This document shows, in pieces, positions 16,314 through 25,672 of a stretch of 64,000 nucleotides of DNA. The position numbers and the translations under genes are program-made. Below the pieces are notes generated by a model, which saw only the letters and a program-made list of their open reading frames with translations, had not been told where the DNA came from and made no database searches. Every line of letters starts with the position of its first letter. Position 1 is the first letter of the stretch. Source of the stretch: Bradyrhizobium glycinis (GTDB lineage Bacteria > Pseudomonadota > Alphaproteobacteria > Rhizobiales > Xanthobacteraceae); assembly GCF_016031655.1 (NCBI RefSeq), contig NZ_JACCHQ010000003.1:124001-188000 (forward strand). Reading direction: 5' to 3'.

Positions 16314-16592
16314 CTAGCTCACAGCAAACCAGGCTGAGTGCATTGCCTTCAGAAAAGACTTGTTGATCTGCACTCCCGAGGCATCCCCAAGAACACTGTC
16401 GACTCCACACTCGGGGCACAGGGCGGTGGAATCCTCATCAACCCATTCGACAACCCGATCTGGACCAAACGTCTGCTTGCAATAGAAACAACCGCAAAGC
16501 TGGCTGCGTTCGATCTCTGCACGATTGTTGATGCATTTTTTGTGAGCAGCACGTAGCGGGTGGTCCTCAGGCAAGTCGAAAACATTCGGCAT
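16314..16592 (-). CDS. Small zinc-ribbon cytoplasmic protein
   Basis: A 92-residue protein with the pattern DHPLRAAHKKCINNRAEIE, then CGCFYCKQTF and, after EWVDED, CPECGVDSVLGD. The four cysteines in two CxxC pairs should bind zinc. This is the signature of a widespread small 'cytoplasmic protein' family found next to polymorphic toxin and immunity genes in many bacteria; the role is unproven. The frame opens at 16646, but that start lies inside a palindromic repeat, so ATG 16592, which fits the family start, is preferred. It is co-directional with the next two small genes. Confidence 0.7.
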   Translation of the reverse strand: MPNVFDLPEDHPLRAAHKKCINNRAEIERSQLCGCFYCKQTFGPDRVVEWVDEDSTALCPECGVDSVLGDASGVQINKSFLKAMHSAWFAVS

Positions 16593-16635
16593 AGGAGACT
16601 GGCCTTCGACTACCGCTTTCCATGTATCTTGCTCA

Positions 16636-16708
16636 GTAGCCCGCATGAGCGACGAGACACGGGGACCCTGAGCAAGAACCCGGATGTCGATGCGCTCATC
16701 CGGGCTAC
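16636..16708. repeat. Palindromic repeat, GTAGCCCGCATGAGC family
   Basis: GTAGCCCGCATGAGC at 16636-16650 is matched by GCGCTCATCCGGGCTAC at 16692-16708. It marks the right edge of the AT-richer small-gene pocket and lies just past the carboxylase stop codon. Confidence 0.8.
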
Positions 16709-16716
16709 GCCCCCCT

Positions 16717-18249
16717 CTACAACGGCAAATTGTCGTGCTTCTTCGCCGGCATTTCCGTCTTCTTATCCTTCAGCATCGCCAGCGCGCGGGCGATGCGCTT
16801 GCGGGTCGAATGCGGCATGATGACGTCGTCGATGTAGCCGCGCTCGGCGGCGATGAAGGGCGAGAGGAAGCGGTCTTCGTATTCCTTCGTTCGTGCTGCG
16901 ATCTTGTCTGGGTCGCCGAGGTCTGACCGGAAGATGATCTCGACCGCGCCCTTGGCACCCATCACCGCGATCTGAGCGGTCGGCCAGGCGTAGTTCATGT
17001 CGGCGCCGATCTCCTTGGAGGCCATGACGTCGAAGGCGCCGCCATAGGCCTTGCGGGTGATGATGGTGACGAGCGGCACGGTGCACTGCGAATAGGCGAA
17101 CAGGAGCTTCGCGCCGTGCTTGATCAGGCCGCCATATTCCTGCGCGGTGCCGGGCAGGAAGCCCGGCACGTCGACGAAGGTGACGATCGGGATGTTGAAG
17201 GCGTCGCAAAAGCGGACGAAGCGTGCCGCCTTGCGCGATGCATCGCTGTCGAGCACGCCGGCTAGCACCATCGGTTGGTTGGCGACGAAGCCGACGGTGC
17301 GGCCCGCAATGCGACCAAAGCCGGTAACGATGTTCTTGGCGAAGGCTTCCGCGATCTCGAAGAAGTCGCCCTCGTCCACGACCTTCAGGATCAGCTCCTT
17401 CATGTCGTAGGGCTTGTTCGGATTGTCGGGGATCAGCGTGTCGAGCGACATGTCGACCCGCTCGATGTCATCGAAGCTCGGCCATTCCGGCACGCCGTCG
17501 GTGTTGTTGGAGGGCAGGAAGTCGATCAGGCGACGCATCTGCAACAGCGTCTCGACGTCGTTCTCGAAGGCGCCGTCTGCGATCGAGGAGCGCGTCGCGT
17601 GCACCGAGGCGCCGCCCAGTTCCTCGGCCGTCACGACCTCGTTGGTCACGGTCTTCACCACGTCGGGGCCGGTGACGAACATGTAGCTGGTGTTCTTCAC
17701 CATGAAGATGAAGTCGGTCATCGCCGGCGAATAGACGTCGCCGCCGGCGCAGGGGCCCATGATGACGGAGATCTGCGGGATCACGCCCGAGGCGAGCACG
17801 TTGCGGCGAAACACGTAGGAATAGCCGGCGAGCGCGGCGACGCCTTCCTGGATGCGGGCGCCACCGGCGTCATAGAGGCCGATGATGGGCGCCCGCGCCT
17901 TCATCGCCATGTCCTGAAGCTTGGTGATCTTGAGCGCGTGGGTCTCGGACAGCGAGCCGCCGAACACCGTAAAGTCTTTGGCAAAGACAAAAGTCTTGCG
18001 GCCGTTGACGGTGCCCCATCCCGTGACGACGCCGTCGCCCGGCACCTTGCTCTTCTCCATGCCGAACTCGGTGGAGCGGTGCTCGACGAACATGTCGAAC
18101 TCCTCGAACGACCCCCTGTCGAGCAACAGCTCGATGCGCTCGCGCGCCGTCAGCTTGCCGCGGGCGTGCTGCGCCTCGATGCGCTTCTCCCCGCCGCCGA
18201 GCTTTGCGCCGGCACGACGATCTTCAAGGGCGTCCAGGATGTGTTTCAT
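16717..18249 (-). CDS. Acyl-CoA carboxylase beta subunit (carboxyltransferase)
   Basis: A 510-residue protein of the PccB type. It transfers CO2 from carboxybiotin to an acyl-CoA, typically propionyl-CoA. Both crotonase-like halves are present: the first with [19 protein letters not shown], which builds an oxyanion hole, and [17 protein letters not shown]; the second with [15 protein letters not shown] and [15 protein letters not shown]. The length equals that of propionyl-CoA carboxylase beta. The biotin carboxylase (alpha) gene is not adjacent, which is usual in Bradyrhizobium relatives, but the substrate cannot be fixed from sequence alone. Confidence 0.93.
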   Translation of the reverse strand: MKHILDALEDRRAGAKLGGGEKRIEAQHARGKLTARERIELLLDRGSFEEFDMFVEHRSTEFGMEKSKVPGDGVVTGWGTVNGRKTFVFAKDFTVFGGSLSETHALKITKLQDMAMKARAPIIGLYDAGGARIQEGVAALAGYSYVFRRNVLASGVIPQISVIMGPCAGGDVYSPAMTDFIFMVKNTSYMFVTGPDVVKTVTNEVVTAEELGGASVHATRSSIADGAFENDVETLLQMRRLIDFLPSNNTDGVPEWPSFDDIERVDMSLDTLIPDNPNKPYDMKELILKVVDEGDFFEIAEAFAKNIVTGFGRIAGRTVGFVANQPMVLAGVLDSDASRKAARFVRFCDAFNIPIVTFVDVPGFLPGTAQEYGGLIKHGAKLLFAYSQCTVPLVTIITRKAYGGAFDVMASKEIGADMNYAWPTAQIAVMGAKGAVEIIFRSDLGDPDKIAARTKEYEDRFLSPFIAAERGYIDDVIMPHSTRKRIARALAMLKDKKTEMPAKKHDNLPL

Positions 18250-18389
18250 TTGCTCCCGCCAGTTCTTAAGTGATGGGCGGGTTCTAACACGGCATTTTGC
18301 GGCCCGGAAAGCCGCTTTCGCCGTCGCAGGGCTGCCCTGCCGCAGCGGGAAAGCGCAAGGAATTACAAAGTTTTCCCCAGGAGACGAGC

Positions 18390-18794
18390 GTGACGGAAGG
18401 AACGGCCGAGACGGGCGCTGCGACAGGCGGCGTCAACATCCTGCTGCGGCTGGAGGGCCTGACCCTGTTTGCCGGGATGGTGACGCTCTATGCGGCCTGG
18501 GACGGGTCGTGGCTGGTGTTTGCCGTGCTGTTCTTCGTGCCCGATCTGAGCTTCCTGGCCTACCTGTCCGACGCCAGGTTCGGCGCGATGGTCTACAACG
18601 CTGCCCACAGCTACATGGCACCGGTGGCGCTGCTGACGCTGGGCTTCGGCCTCGCCTCGCCTCTCACCCTCTCCATCGCCTTGATCTGGCTTGCCCATAT
18701 CGGCATCGACCGGGCGCTCGGCTTCGGCCTGAAATATTCCGCCGGGTTCGGCTTCACCCATTTGGGGCGGATCGGGCGGCAGAAGGACTCCTGA
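18390..18794 (+). CDS. DUF4260 membrane protein
   Basis: A 134-residue protein with about four membrane helices and the DUF4260 pattern: [37 protein letters not shown]-like [11 protein letters not shown], and [21 protein letters not shown]. The function of the family is unknown. A GTG start at 18390 with CAGGAGACG upstream is preferred over upstream ATG codons that lack a ribosome site. It is divergent from the carboxylase gene. Confidence 0.85.
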   Translation: MTEGTAETGAATGGVNILLRLEGLTLFAGMVTLYAAWDGSWLVFAVLFFVPDLSFLAYLSDARFGAMVYNAAHSYMAPVALLTLGFGLASPLTLSIALIWLAHIGIDRALGFGLKYSAGFGFTHLGRIGRQKDS

Positions 18795-18864
18795 CCGCGG
18801 AATGACGGCGAAGCCTGACCCTGCCTGAACTCAGCCCGGCGACCGAAGAAGGTGCTGTCGCGGT

Positions 18865-19797
18865 TTAGCCCCGATAGTCCCATGTGGACGCACTTTCTGA
18901 AAGGACCCGCAAGAGACTGCGGATCCGTGTCGGCATCTGTTTGCGGCTGACCTGAACGGCGTGGATCGACGTATTCGGCACCCGCCAGCCGCGCAACAGC
19001 TCGACGATGCGGCCGCCTTCGAGATCCTTCAGGCCGCACCATGCCGGAAGCCAGGCTATGCCGAGGCCTCGCGAGACCATCGCCCATGCAACCGACATGT
19101 CCTCGACGACGATGCGCTTTCGCGGCAGCATCCTGACCAGCGCACCGTCCGACGGATCCTGAAACTGCCACGGCATGAGCTGTCCCGTCGCCGGATCGCG
19201 AAAACCAATCTGATGATGCGCGTCGAGTTCTCGGACCGACCGGGGCTCTCCCATAAATTCGACATACCGGCGAGTCGCGGCCAGCACCCACGGAAATGAT
19301 GCCAACCGCTTCGCGGTGACGCCCGGGTAGTCATCGAGCGAGCCGAAGCGGATGGCGACATCGATACCTTCGGACCCGAGATCAAGACCGAAATCGTCGA
19401 CTTTCAACTCGAGCTCGAGCGCCGGGTTGGCCTTCAGAATTGCCGGCAACTTCGGAGCGATGCAGGCCCTGAGGAAAGCGCCCGGCGCCGCGAGGCGCAC
19501 GCGCCCCGCTTCGCCGCCGCTGGCTTCGTCCAGCATGACGTCGAGTTGTTCGGCCTGCCGCAGCAACTCCCTGGCACTCTCCAGCAGACGTTCGCCGTCA
19601 TGGGTCAACGAGATCGCATGGGTGGTCCGATGGAGCAGCTTCACTCCACGCATTTGCTCGAACCGAGCGATCGCCTTCGACATCGCCGAGGTCGACGTTC
19701 CGGCGCGGCGGGCGGCCTCGGCAAAGGAGCCCGCTTCGACGACGCGAACGAACTGGAGCAGATTGAGCAGTTGCTGATGGCTGCGTGGTGTTGCCAT
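18865..19797 (-). CDS. LysR-family transcriptional regulator
   Basis: A 310-residue regulator. The N-terminal winged helix (residues 8-67) contains VVEAGSFAEAARRAGTSTSA and SKAIARFEQ, the LysR pattern, and a periplasmic-binding-protein-like effector domain follows from about 95. It belongs to the AaeR/PerR-like group judging by RLAAPGAFLRACIAPKLPAI. It is divergent from a small gene at 19891, its likely target. The 93-bp gap contains TAGCAGTG and CACTACA arms that could be part of its site. The inducer is unknown. Confidence 0.92.
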   Translation of the reverse strand: MATPRSHQQLLNLLQFVRVVEAGSFAEAARRAGTSTSAMSKAIARFEQMRGVKLLHRTTHAISLTHDGERLLESARELLRQAEQLDVMLDEASGGEAGRVRLAAPGAFLRACIAPKLPAILKANPALELELKVDDFGLDLGSEGIDVAIRFGSLDDYPGVTAKRLASFPWVLAATRRYVEFMGEPRSVRELDAHHQIGFRDPATGQLMPWQFQDPSDGALVRMLPRKRIVVEDMSVAWAMVSRGLGIAWLPAWCGLKDLEGGRIVELLRGWRVPNTSIHAVQVSRKQMPTRIRSLLRVLSESASTWDYRG

Positions 19798-19890
19798 GAC
19801 GTCATCATAGCAGTGACATCGAAGCCACTACAAGGCCGCACGTTCGAAGCGATATCAGCACGCAGCAAGAACCCACGACCGGAGAGAACA

Positions 19891-20310
19891 ATGTTCGTCG
19901 ATATCGATCATGCATCACTCGAAATGGCAGGCTCGAACGTGCCCGGAGATCAACCCATCTTCATGATCAATCTGCTGCGCTATCGGGATGAGGCCCTGTA
20001 CTCAGACGAATCCGAGCTTCCGGCCTGTAGCGGCCGCGAAGCCTATTACACGCGCTATGTCCCCGCCTTTCGCAAGGTCGCGATTCCGCTAGGGGTCACG
20101 CCGACTTGGCTTGGATCTGTCGGAGCCCTGCTGGTGGCAGCGCAGGGCGAAGCCTGGCACGACGCCGCAATCGTTCGCTACCCGGACTTCGCGACCTTTC
20201 GAGCCATCGTCTTGAGCTCCGATTACCGGCGTGAGGCCGAGCCCCATCGCTTGGCCGCGCTCGCCGATTGGCGTCTGATTGCCACGACCGAAGTTCAGGT
20301 GCCGGATTGA
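19891..20310 (+). CDS. DUF1330-like small protein
   Basis: A 139-residue protein with FMINLLRYRDEALY, EAYYTRYVPAFRKVA and DWRLIATTEVQ, which fit the ferredoxin-like DUF1330 group (FxMxNLLRF). These are stress- or detoxification-associated proteins of unknown chemistry. ATG 19891 has GGAGAGAAC five bases upstream. The open frame behind it overlaps the divergent LysR gene and is discounted. It is probably controlled by that LysR protein. Confidence 0.75.
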   Translation: MFVDIDHASLEMAGSNVPGDQPIFMINLLRYRDEALYSDESELPACSGREAYYTRYVPAFRKVAIPLGVTPTWLGSVGALLVAAQGEAWHDAAIVRYPDFATFRAIVLSSDYRREAEPHRLAALADWRLIATTEVQVPD

Positions 20311-20378
20311 CGTGCAACCGCGCGCATCAAATTGACCGTGTGCGATCGGGTTGCTTCTCCATAAGCCGCCCGGTCGCG

Positions 20379-21239
20379 CTAGATCGCGCTGATCTCGGAA
20401 AGGCAGGCCTGCGTCAGCGTCATGCGGGCCTCGATGTGGCGCGGCTCCTTGCAATCCATGTTGAGCGCGAACACGGTATGTGCCTCGCCCTTCTCGGCCC
20501 AACCCACCATCCAGCCGAGCGACGGCTCGCCGCGTTCGGCTCCCAGGAGACCGGACTTGGCGCGAATGACGGCGTCGCCGACCTTGGTCGTCGGCAGGAT
20601 ATCGGCGACGAGATCCTGGCTGCGCTTTGAGATCGGCAGCGCGCGCCGGCGCAGCCGGTCGACGAAATCGACTTGCTCGACCGGATCGATGCGCAAGGCC
20701 CCGGTGAGCCAGAACTGGTCGATACCGCCGCCGATGTCGCGATTGCCGTAGTCGAACGCATCGACATATCTTTGCATGCGCTCCTCGCCGATGCGGCGCG
20801 CGATCTCCTGATAGACCGGCACCGCGCTTACCGCGATCGCACTGCGCAGCGTATGGTCCTTGTTCCAGGCCTCGATCGGGCGCTTGACACCGTCCCAGGC
20901 AAACACGTCCTTGTCGGGGTCAGCGACGACACCGCTCTCGAGCGCAATCAGCGAGTTCGGAATCTTGAAGGTCGAGGCCGGCAACTTGCCCTCACCCGAA
21001 CGCTCCTTGTCGCTGGCGACGATCAGATAGTCCTCGACCTTGTAGCCGACGAAGGTGCCCGACGTGCCGAGGTCGGTGAAGCGCTTTGCAAGACTATCGC
21101 GGATCTCATTGCGGGGCGGCGCGACATGGGCGCACGCGTGTCGCGGCAGGATCGCGGTTGCGGCGAGGAGGCCGAGCGTGGAACGGCGGGTGAGCAAGGG
21201 CGGTGTCCGTTTGAAGCAGCGAAGAACCGGTGCGACCAT
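20379..21239 (-). CDS. Class D (OXA-type) beta-lactamase
   Basis: A 286-residue serine beta-lactamase precursor. The class D motifs are all in place: PASTFK with Ser89 nucleophile and Lys92 (the carboxylated base), SAV at 138-140, YGN at 164-166, Trp177 in FWLTG, and KSG at 228-230. GWMVGW near 242 continues the pattern. The N-terminus has TRRSTLGLLAA, a possible Tat-type signal, with cleavage near ACAHVA. It should hydrolyse penicillins or related beta-lactams in the periplasm. No mobile element borders it, so it looks resident. Its spectrum cannot be read from the sequence. Confidence 0.92.
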   Translation of the reverse strand: MVAPVLRCFKRTPPLLTRRSTLGLLAATAILPRHACAHVAPPRNEIRDSLAKRFTDLGTSGTFVGYKVEDYLIVASDKERSGEGKLPASTFKIPNSLIALESGVVADPDKDVFAWDGVKRPIEAWNKDHTLRSAIAVSAVPVYQEIARRIGEERMQRYVDAFDYGNRDIGGGIDQFWLTGALRIDPVEQVDFVDRLRRRALPISKRSQDLVADILPTTKVGDAVIRAKSGLLGAERGEPSLGWMVGWAEKGEAHTVFALNMDCKEPRHIEARMTLTQACLSEISAI

Positions 21240-21275
21240 GCAGCCGCTCCATGGTGAAACGATGACAGGTTGTTC

Positions 21276-21539
21276 TTACCGCCCCCGGCCCGACAGCCGC
21301 AGCACGAACACCAGCACCTCGGCGACGGCCTTGTAGAGATCCGGCGGGATCTCGTCGCCGAGCTCGACCTTCGACAGCGCGCCGGCCAGAACCTCGTTCT
21401 CCTCGATCGGAATGTCGTGCGCCTTGGCGATCTCGACGATCTTTTCGCCGATCGTCCCCTTGCCCTTGGCGACGACGACGGGCGCGCCAGATCCCTTCTC
21501 ATAATGCAGCGCGATCGCGAGCTTGGACGGATCGCTCAT
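21276..21539 (-). CDS. FlhB C-terminal-domain homologue (FlhX-like)
   Basis: An 87-residue protein equal to the cytosolic C-terminal domain of the flagellar export switch FlhB/YscU, with [20 protein letters not shown] and [24 protein letters not shown]. It begins close to where FlhB is cut at its NPTH site, so it mimics the cleaved C-terminal fragment and lacks the membrane half. Such proteins can influence hook-length or substrate switching. It overlaps the end of fliK by four bases (ATGA), which fits a joint role with FliK. Confidence 0.88.
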   Translation of the reverse strand: MSDPSKLAIALHYEKGSGAPVVVAKGKGTIGEKIVEIAKAHDIPIEENEVLAGALSKVELGDEIPPDLYKAVAEVLVFVLRLSGRGR

Positions 21540-23143
21540 GTGGCGCGATCCAGGAAGTGGCCGGCGCGGGCCGGCGCCGGTTGCGGCGGCGTACCGTCGC
21601 GGACGACGATATCGCCGGGCTTGAGCTCGGCCTTCGTCAAGGCCTGGCTGAGCTCACCGATGCCGGCGCGGAGCTGCTGCGCCGTATCAGGCCGCTCCGC
21701 CCACATCCGTACGAAGGTCTTGTCGCCGTTCAGCGTGATCAGCGCATGCACGGGCCCGGCCGGCTCGACATTGAGCGAGAAGCGCGCGCGCCAGGCGCGC
21801 TTGGCAAGGTCGTCCGACTCATTGCCGCCATCGCGCGAGATCTCGAACTGCGCCATCGCGGTCCCTTGCGGGGTCGCGAACGGAATTTCGAAATTCCACT
21901 GCGGCACGGCCGGATCGATGCGGTGGCCGCTGGCGTCGGTGCGATCGGGGAGCGAGGCAATCTGCAACAACGTCTGCCGTGCGATCGCGGCATCGGTGTC
22001 GTCGAGCAGACGATGCACGGTCGCAGCCAGCGGCGTGTCCGGCGCGAGCGACGGCGCGGCGATGGACTGAAGCGCCGGCAGCGCACCGCGGACTGGCGGA
22101 GGTGTCGGGTGTGCGGCAGCCTCGAAGAAATGGGCATCCGGCACGGCCTTGTTGGAGCCCGGCACGTTGCCGGTCAGGCGCGGCAGGTTTTGCGTGACCT
22201 CCTGCAGCAGGCTCGCGGCAAGGCCGGCAGACATGGTTCGCGACAGCAGGGCTTGCGGATGGTTGCCCGCCACATCGGACAGCACGGCGGCAGCGAGCGC
22301 GCCGCGCGGCCCTTGCGCGACTTCCGGCAACGCCGCTTGCGCCGTTTCGCCCGCCAGCGTGGAGGCTGCGATCTGCGTCTTGGCCGCAGTACTCGCCGGC
22401 AGCGACGCACCTTGCGCAGTTGCCTGCGCCACTCCCGTCGCAATCGCACCGGAGGTCGATGCCAGGGTCTGGCGCAACACCAGCAGTGCGGCCTTCAAGT
22501 CCGGGATCGCGCCGGCGGACGAAGTCGTGCCTGCGGCCAATGATGCCTCGAGAAACAGTCCGGATTTCTGGAACGCGGATTCGATATCGCCGCCGTCGAG
22601 GGCGGTATTGAGCGGCGTCTGCTGCGCCAGCACGTCGAGCATGGCATGCTTCAGCCCTGCGGGCAGATTGCTGCTCGTCACGACGGAGGCGAGGTTAGCG
22701 AACAGCGGCGCCTGGCTGCCCTGTTTGGTCGCGGCCTCGGCGGAGGCCGTTGCGACGGCGACCTGCTGGGACGGCGTCAGGCTGTTCCGTGCCGCGGCCA
22801 CCGACGGGGCCAGCGGCGGGCTGTCCACCAGCGAGGCCGCGCGCGGCGTCAGCGTGACCTGGTCGCCCGCCGCCTCGCCTGCCCCGCTCATGACTGCGAG
22901 GCGAATGGTGCCGTTGCTCTGCGAGACCGCGAGCTGGAGATTCTGCCCCGGCGTCAGTGCCACCTCCGACATCACGTCCATCGACAGGTTGGCAATCGCG
23001 ATCCGCACCAGATTGTCGGCGAGCACGCTGACCACCCTGGCATCGACGACACTGCCGGCTTGAAGCACGAGATCCGGCGTCGCCGCATCAGCCGGGCGGC
23101 TGGCGGCGTTGACGGGAGCGATGGAGGTGACCGGCGTCGGCAT
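21536..23143 (-). CDS. fliK: Flagellar hook-length control protein FliK-like
   Basis: A 535-residue protein. The N-terminal part has [21 protein letters not shown], and the long middle part is rich in Ala, Thr, Ser, Gln and Pro, as expected of a molecular ruler. The C-terminal ~130 residues ([20 protein letters not shown] and [18 protein letters not shown]) fit the Flg_hook domain that binds FlhB. It is exported through the flagellar apparatus and switches it from hook to filament. No other flagellar gene is present nearby, so this is an orphan or second copy. It is coupled to the FlhB-fragment gene. Confidence 0.82.
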   Translation of the reverse strand: MPTPVTSIAPVNAASRPADAATPDLVLQAGSVVDARVVSVLADNLVRIAIANLSMDVMSEVALTPGQNLQLAVSQSNGTIRLAVMSGAGEAAGDQVTLTPRAASLVDSPPLAPSVAAARNSLTPSQQVAVATASAEAATKQGSQAPLFANLASVVTSSNLPAGLKHAMLDVLAQQTPLNTALDGGDIESAFQKSGLFLEASLAAGTTSSAGAIPDLKAALLVLRQTLASTSGAIATGVAQATAQGASLPASTAAKTQIAASTLAGETAQAALPEVAQGPRGALAAAVLSDVAGNHPQALLSRTMSAGLAASLLQEVTQNLPRLTGNVPGSNKAVPDAHFFEAAAHPTPPPVRGALPALQSIAAPSLAPDTPLAATVHRLLDDTDAAIARQTLLQIASLPDRTDASGHRIDPAVPQWNFEIPFATPQGTAMAQFEISRDGGNESDDLAKRAWRARFSLNVEPAGPVHALITLNGDKTFVRMWAERPDTAQQLRAGIGELSQALTKAELKPGDIVVRDGTPPQPAPARAGHFLDRAT

Positions 23144-23200
23144 CTCGGCAAGCCCTGGGGGAATGCCGGCGACCGTAACCGCCGCCTCGTAAACCTCTCG

Positions 23201-23989
23201 TTAAGGGATGGCCGGTTGCTTCACCGCCGCCAGAACCGTCACAGCGGCCTGGAAATCCTTCAGGCGGGCGGCGCGGCGGGCAGCCGCCTCCTCGTCCACG
23301 CCCCATTGCTCCACGTTCCAGTCCTCATCGACGTGGGCGGCGGCCCAGACCTGGTCGGCATCGCGCACGCCCTGGTCCAGCGCCAGCGCCAGCAGCGCCG
23401 AGCCGGTCAGGGTGGTCACCATGTGGAGCGCGGCGACCGACCAGGGATCGCCGGGCAGCGCGGCCCGTGCGGCCTTCACCGCCTCGTCCGGCTGCTTCAC
23501 GTGCATGACGCCTTCGGACAGGATGAAATGCGCACCCAGCGTCTGCGCGGCCCAGAACAGCACGGGATCCCAATGCGCAGCCTCGCGGGCGACCAGGCCC
23601 TCGGGATGGCCGGCACGATAGAACAGCAGGTCAGACTCGAAATATTTGGCGAGGTCCTCGCTGACGAGGTCGACGCGGTCGACGACGCCCTCGACCACGC
23701 TGTTGGCGATGCGCGTCAAAGGCATGGTCACGGGATCGATCGTGTCACCCTGGGCAGCCCATTCCGCGGCGACGCTATCTGCGAGCGCGCGTGTAGGGAT
23801 CACCACCTGGCGCCCGGACGGCGTGCGGATCGCCTTGCCGTCGAGGGTGATGGCAAAGCCGCCCACCGCATCGGCGACGCCGGCGTCCTTGTAGAAGCGC
23901 TTGCGCAGCGGCGTGCGCGCGGACGCCCGCGCCGATTCCTGGGGATCCGGCGCGGGCTGCCTTGCTGCTTCTTCGAACAATTCGCGCAT
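23201..23989 (-). CDS. ATP12-family chaperone for F1-ATPase assembly
   Basis: A 262-residue protein of the ATP12 family, known in mitochondria and alphaproteobacteria, which binds the F1 alpha subunit before assembly. Family features are LRKRFYKDAGVAD, FAITLDGKAIRTPSGR, AAEWAAQGDTIDPVTMPLTR and a C-terminal WSVAALHMVTTLTGSALLALAL. Start ATG 23989 gives the usual MRELFEE beginning; ATG 24031 in the same frame is an alternative. It is cytoplasmic. Confidence 0.9.
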   Translation of the reverse strand: MRELFEEAARQPAPDPQESARASARTPLRKRFYKDAGVADAVGGFAITLDGKAIRTPSGRQVVIPTRALADSVAAEWAAQGDTIDPVTMPLTRIANSVVEGVVDRVDLVSEDLAKYFESDLLFYRAGHPEGLVAREAAHWDPVLFWAAQTLGAHFILSEGVMHVKQPDEAVKAARAALPGDPWSVAALHMVTTLTGSALLALALDQGVRDADQVWAAAHVDEDWNVEQWGVDEEAAARRAARLKDFQAAVTVLAAVKQPAIP

Positions 23990-24065
23990 GTCGATTTTTC
24001 CGATCCTATCGTCAGACAAAATTACCTGCATCGTCCTGACCCCGCCAGCACGACGAGACGTGCGG

Positions 24066-24374
24066 TTAGTTCGCGCAGCTGCGCGCATAAGTGCCGCGAT
24101 CGGCCGGACCCAGTCCTGCGGCTGCAGCGTCATCGAGGCACTTCGTGACGCGATCGCTGAAGGAGTTGCGCGGGAGCGGCTGGTAATCATAGCGCGGCCG
24201 CGCGTCGAATTGCGGAACCTTTGGCACCTCGATCTTCGGCGGCGCTGACGGCGCAGGCAGCGGTGGAGCAAGCCGCGCGGCGTCCGGCAACAGATATTGT
24301 GTGTGGGCAGGCTGCCCTACGAACAGCGCGGCCAAAAGCACAAAGCAGATCGACACTCGTCCCATGGGGGGCAT
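24066..24374 (-). CDS. Hypothetical secreted protein
   Basis: A 102-residue protein with a signal peptide (RVSICFVLLAALFVGQPAHTQ, residues 6-26), then a proline-rich part (PPLPAPSAPPKIEVPKVPQF) and two cysteines in TKCLDDAAAAG and ARSCAN that may pair. No family recognised. It lies between the ATP12 and RluA genes on the same strand. ATG 24374 is chosen; Met at 24365 is possible. Confidence 0.65.
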   Translation of the reverse strand: MPPMGRVSICFVLLAALFVGQPAHTQYLLPDAARLAPPLPAPSAPPKIEVPKVPQFDARPRYDYQPLPRNSFSDRVTKCLDDAAAAGLGPADRGTYARSCAN

Positions 24375-24405
24375 GTCGTGCGCCTGCCGCCCCTGTTCAA
24401 CCTCA

Positions 24406-25620
24406 CTATTCTTCCGGCGCGTTCTCGATCGGATCAAATCTGGTCGCGTCCAGGCCCAGCAGGTTCCACGACTGCTGCATATGCGGCGGCAACGGCGCGG
24501 TGGCGTCGATCACGCCGCCGCGCGGATGCGGGATGACGATGCGGCGTGCGAGCAGATGCAGCCGGTTCTGCAGGCCGCCCGGCAGCTGCCAGTTCTCGAT
24601 GTTGAAATATTTGGGATCGCCAACGATGGGATGGCCGATATGGGCCATGTGGGCGCGTAGCTGGTGCGTGCGGCCCGTCACCGGCTTCAGCGACACCCAG
24701 GTCAGCTTGTTGCCGGCGGTCTCGACCACGGCGTAGTACGTCACCGCGTGGCTGGCGCCCTCATCGCCATGCTGGGCGATGCGCATGATGGTGTCGTCCT
24801 CGCCCTCCTCCTTTGCAAGGAAGGTCGAGATACGGCCCTGCTTCGGCTTCGGCAGGCCCGGCACCAGGGCCCAATAGACCTTTCGCGCCGAGCGCGAGCG
24901 GAACGCACCGGTCAGATGCGAGGCGGCAAAGCGCGTCTTGGCGATCAGCAGACACCCCGAGGTCTCGCGATCGATACGGTGGACGAGACGCGGCTTCTGG
25001 CCCTTGGCATCGCGCATCACCTCCAGCATCTGATCGATGTGCCGCGTCATGCCCGAGCCGCCCTGCACGGCAAGGCCGGCGGGCTTGTTCAGGACGAGGA
25101 CGTCGTCGTCCTCCCAGATCGTCATCTCCTTCAGTGCCTTGAGCGTCTTCTGCGCAGCCTCCGAGAGCGGGCCTGCCGCCTTCGGCGCGTCGAGCTTCAG
25201 CGGCGGAATACGGACGCTCTGTCCCTCCTCCAGCCGGTCCTTGCTGTCGACGCGCTTGCCGTCGACACGCAGCTCGCCTTTGCGGACGACACGCTGGATG
25301 TGAGAGAACGACAGGCCCGGAAAGCGCGCTTCCAGGAAACGGTCAACGCGCATGTTATTCTCGTCGGCCGCGACCGTGACGGTCTGCACCTTGGTCGGCA
25401 GCAGCGCCTCGACGGATTTTTCAGGTGCCGGCCGTTCCTGAACCGCCTTGGGCGGACGCCGCTCGGCGCGCTCGCCGACAAAGCGCGGCGGCTTACCGCC
25501 GGGCTTGCCGCCCGGACGCGGCCCGGCCTTCTTCGCGCTGCGCACCTGATGCGGCCGCGAATCGTCGCGCTCGTCACGCGAACGCGGCTTTGGGTTCATT
25601 CTCTTGATACGGCGGCTCAT
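24406..25620 (-). CDS. RluA-family pseudouridine synthase (RluC-like)
   Basis: A 404-residue enzyme that converts specific uridines of 23S rRNA to pseudouridine. A basic low-complexity N-terminal region (residues 1-70) is followed by an S4 RNA-binding domain (about 88-140) and the catalytic domain with HRIDRETSG, in which Asp217 is the nucleophile. KPVTGRTHQLRAHMAHIGHP is the second signature. The ~70-residue basic N-terminus is longer than in E. coli RluC and could assist rRNA binding. It lies downstream of rarA on the same strand, separated by a terminator. Confidence 0.93.
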   Translation of the reverse strand: MSRRIKRMNPKPRSRDERDDSRPHQVRSAKKAGPRPGGKPGGKPPRFVGERAERRPPKAVQERPAPEKSVEALLPTKVQTVTVAADENNMRVDRFLEARFPGLSFSHIQRVVRKGELRVDGKRVDSKDRLEEGQSVRIPPLKLDAPKAAGPLSEAAQKTLKALKEMTIWEDDDVLVLNKPAGLAVQGGSGMTRHIDQMLEVMRDAKGQKPRLVHRIDRETSGCLLIAKTRFAASHLTGAFRSRSARKVYWALVPGLPKPKQGRISTFLAKEEGEDDTIMRIAQHGDEGASHAVTYYAVVETAGNKLTWVSLKPVTGRTHQLRAHMAHIGHPIVGDPKYFNIENWQLPGGLQNRLHLLARRIVIPHPRGGVIDATAPLPPHMQQSWNLLGLDATRFDPIENAPEE

Positions 25621-25637
25621 GGTTGCCTGCGTACCCT

Positions 25638-25672
25638 AAAAGCGGCCTTCCGTCACGACGAAATGGCCGCTT
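25638..25672 (-). terminator. Intrinsic terminator after rarA
   Basis: The arms AAGCGGCC (25640-25647) and GGCCGCTT (25665-25672) form a stem directly after the rarA stop codon, and the minus strand continues TTTTAGGG. The loop of 17 bases is rather long. Confidence 0.6.

Noticed and set aside
24374..24437. Upstream extension of the hypothetical secreted protein
   Set aside because: It would overlap the RluA-type gene and spoil the signal peptide.
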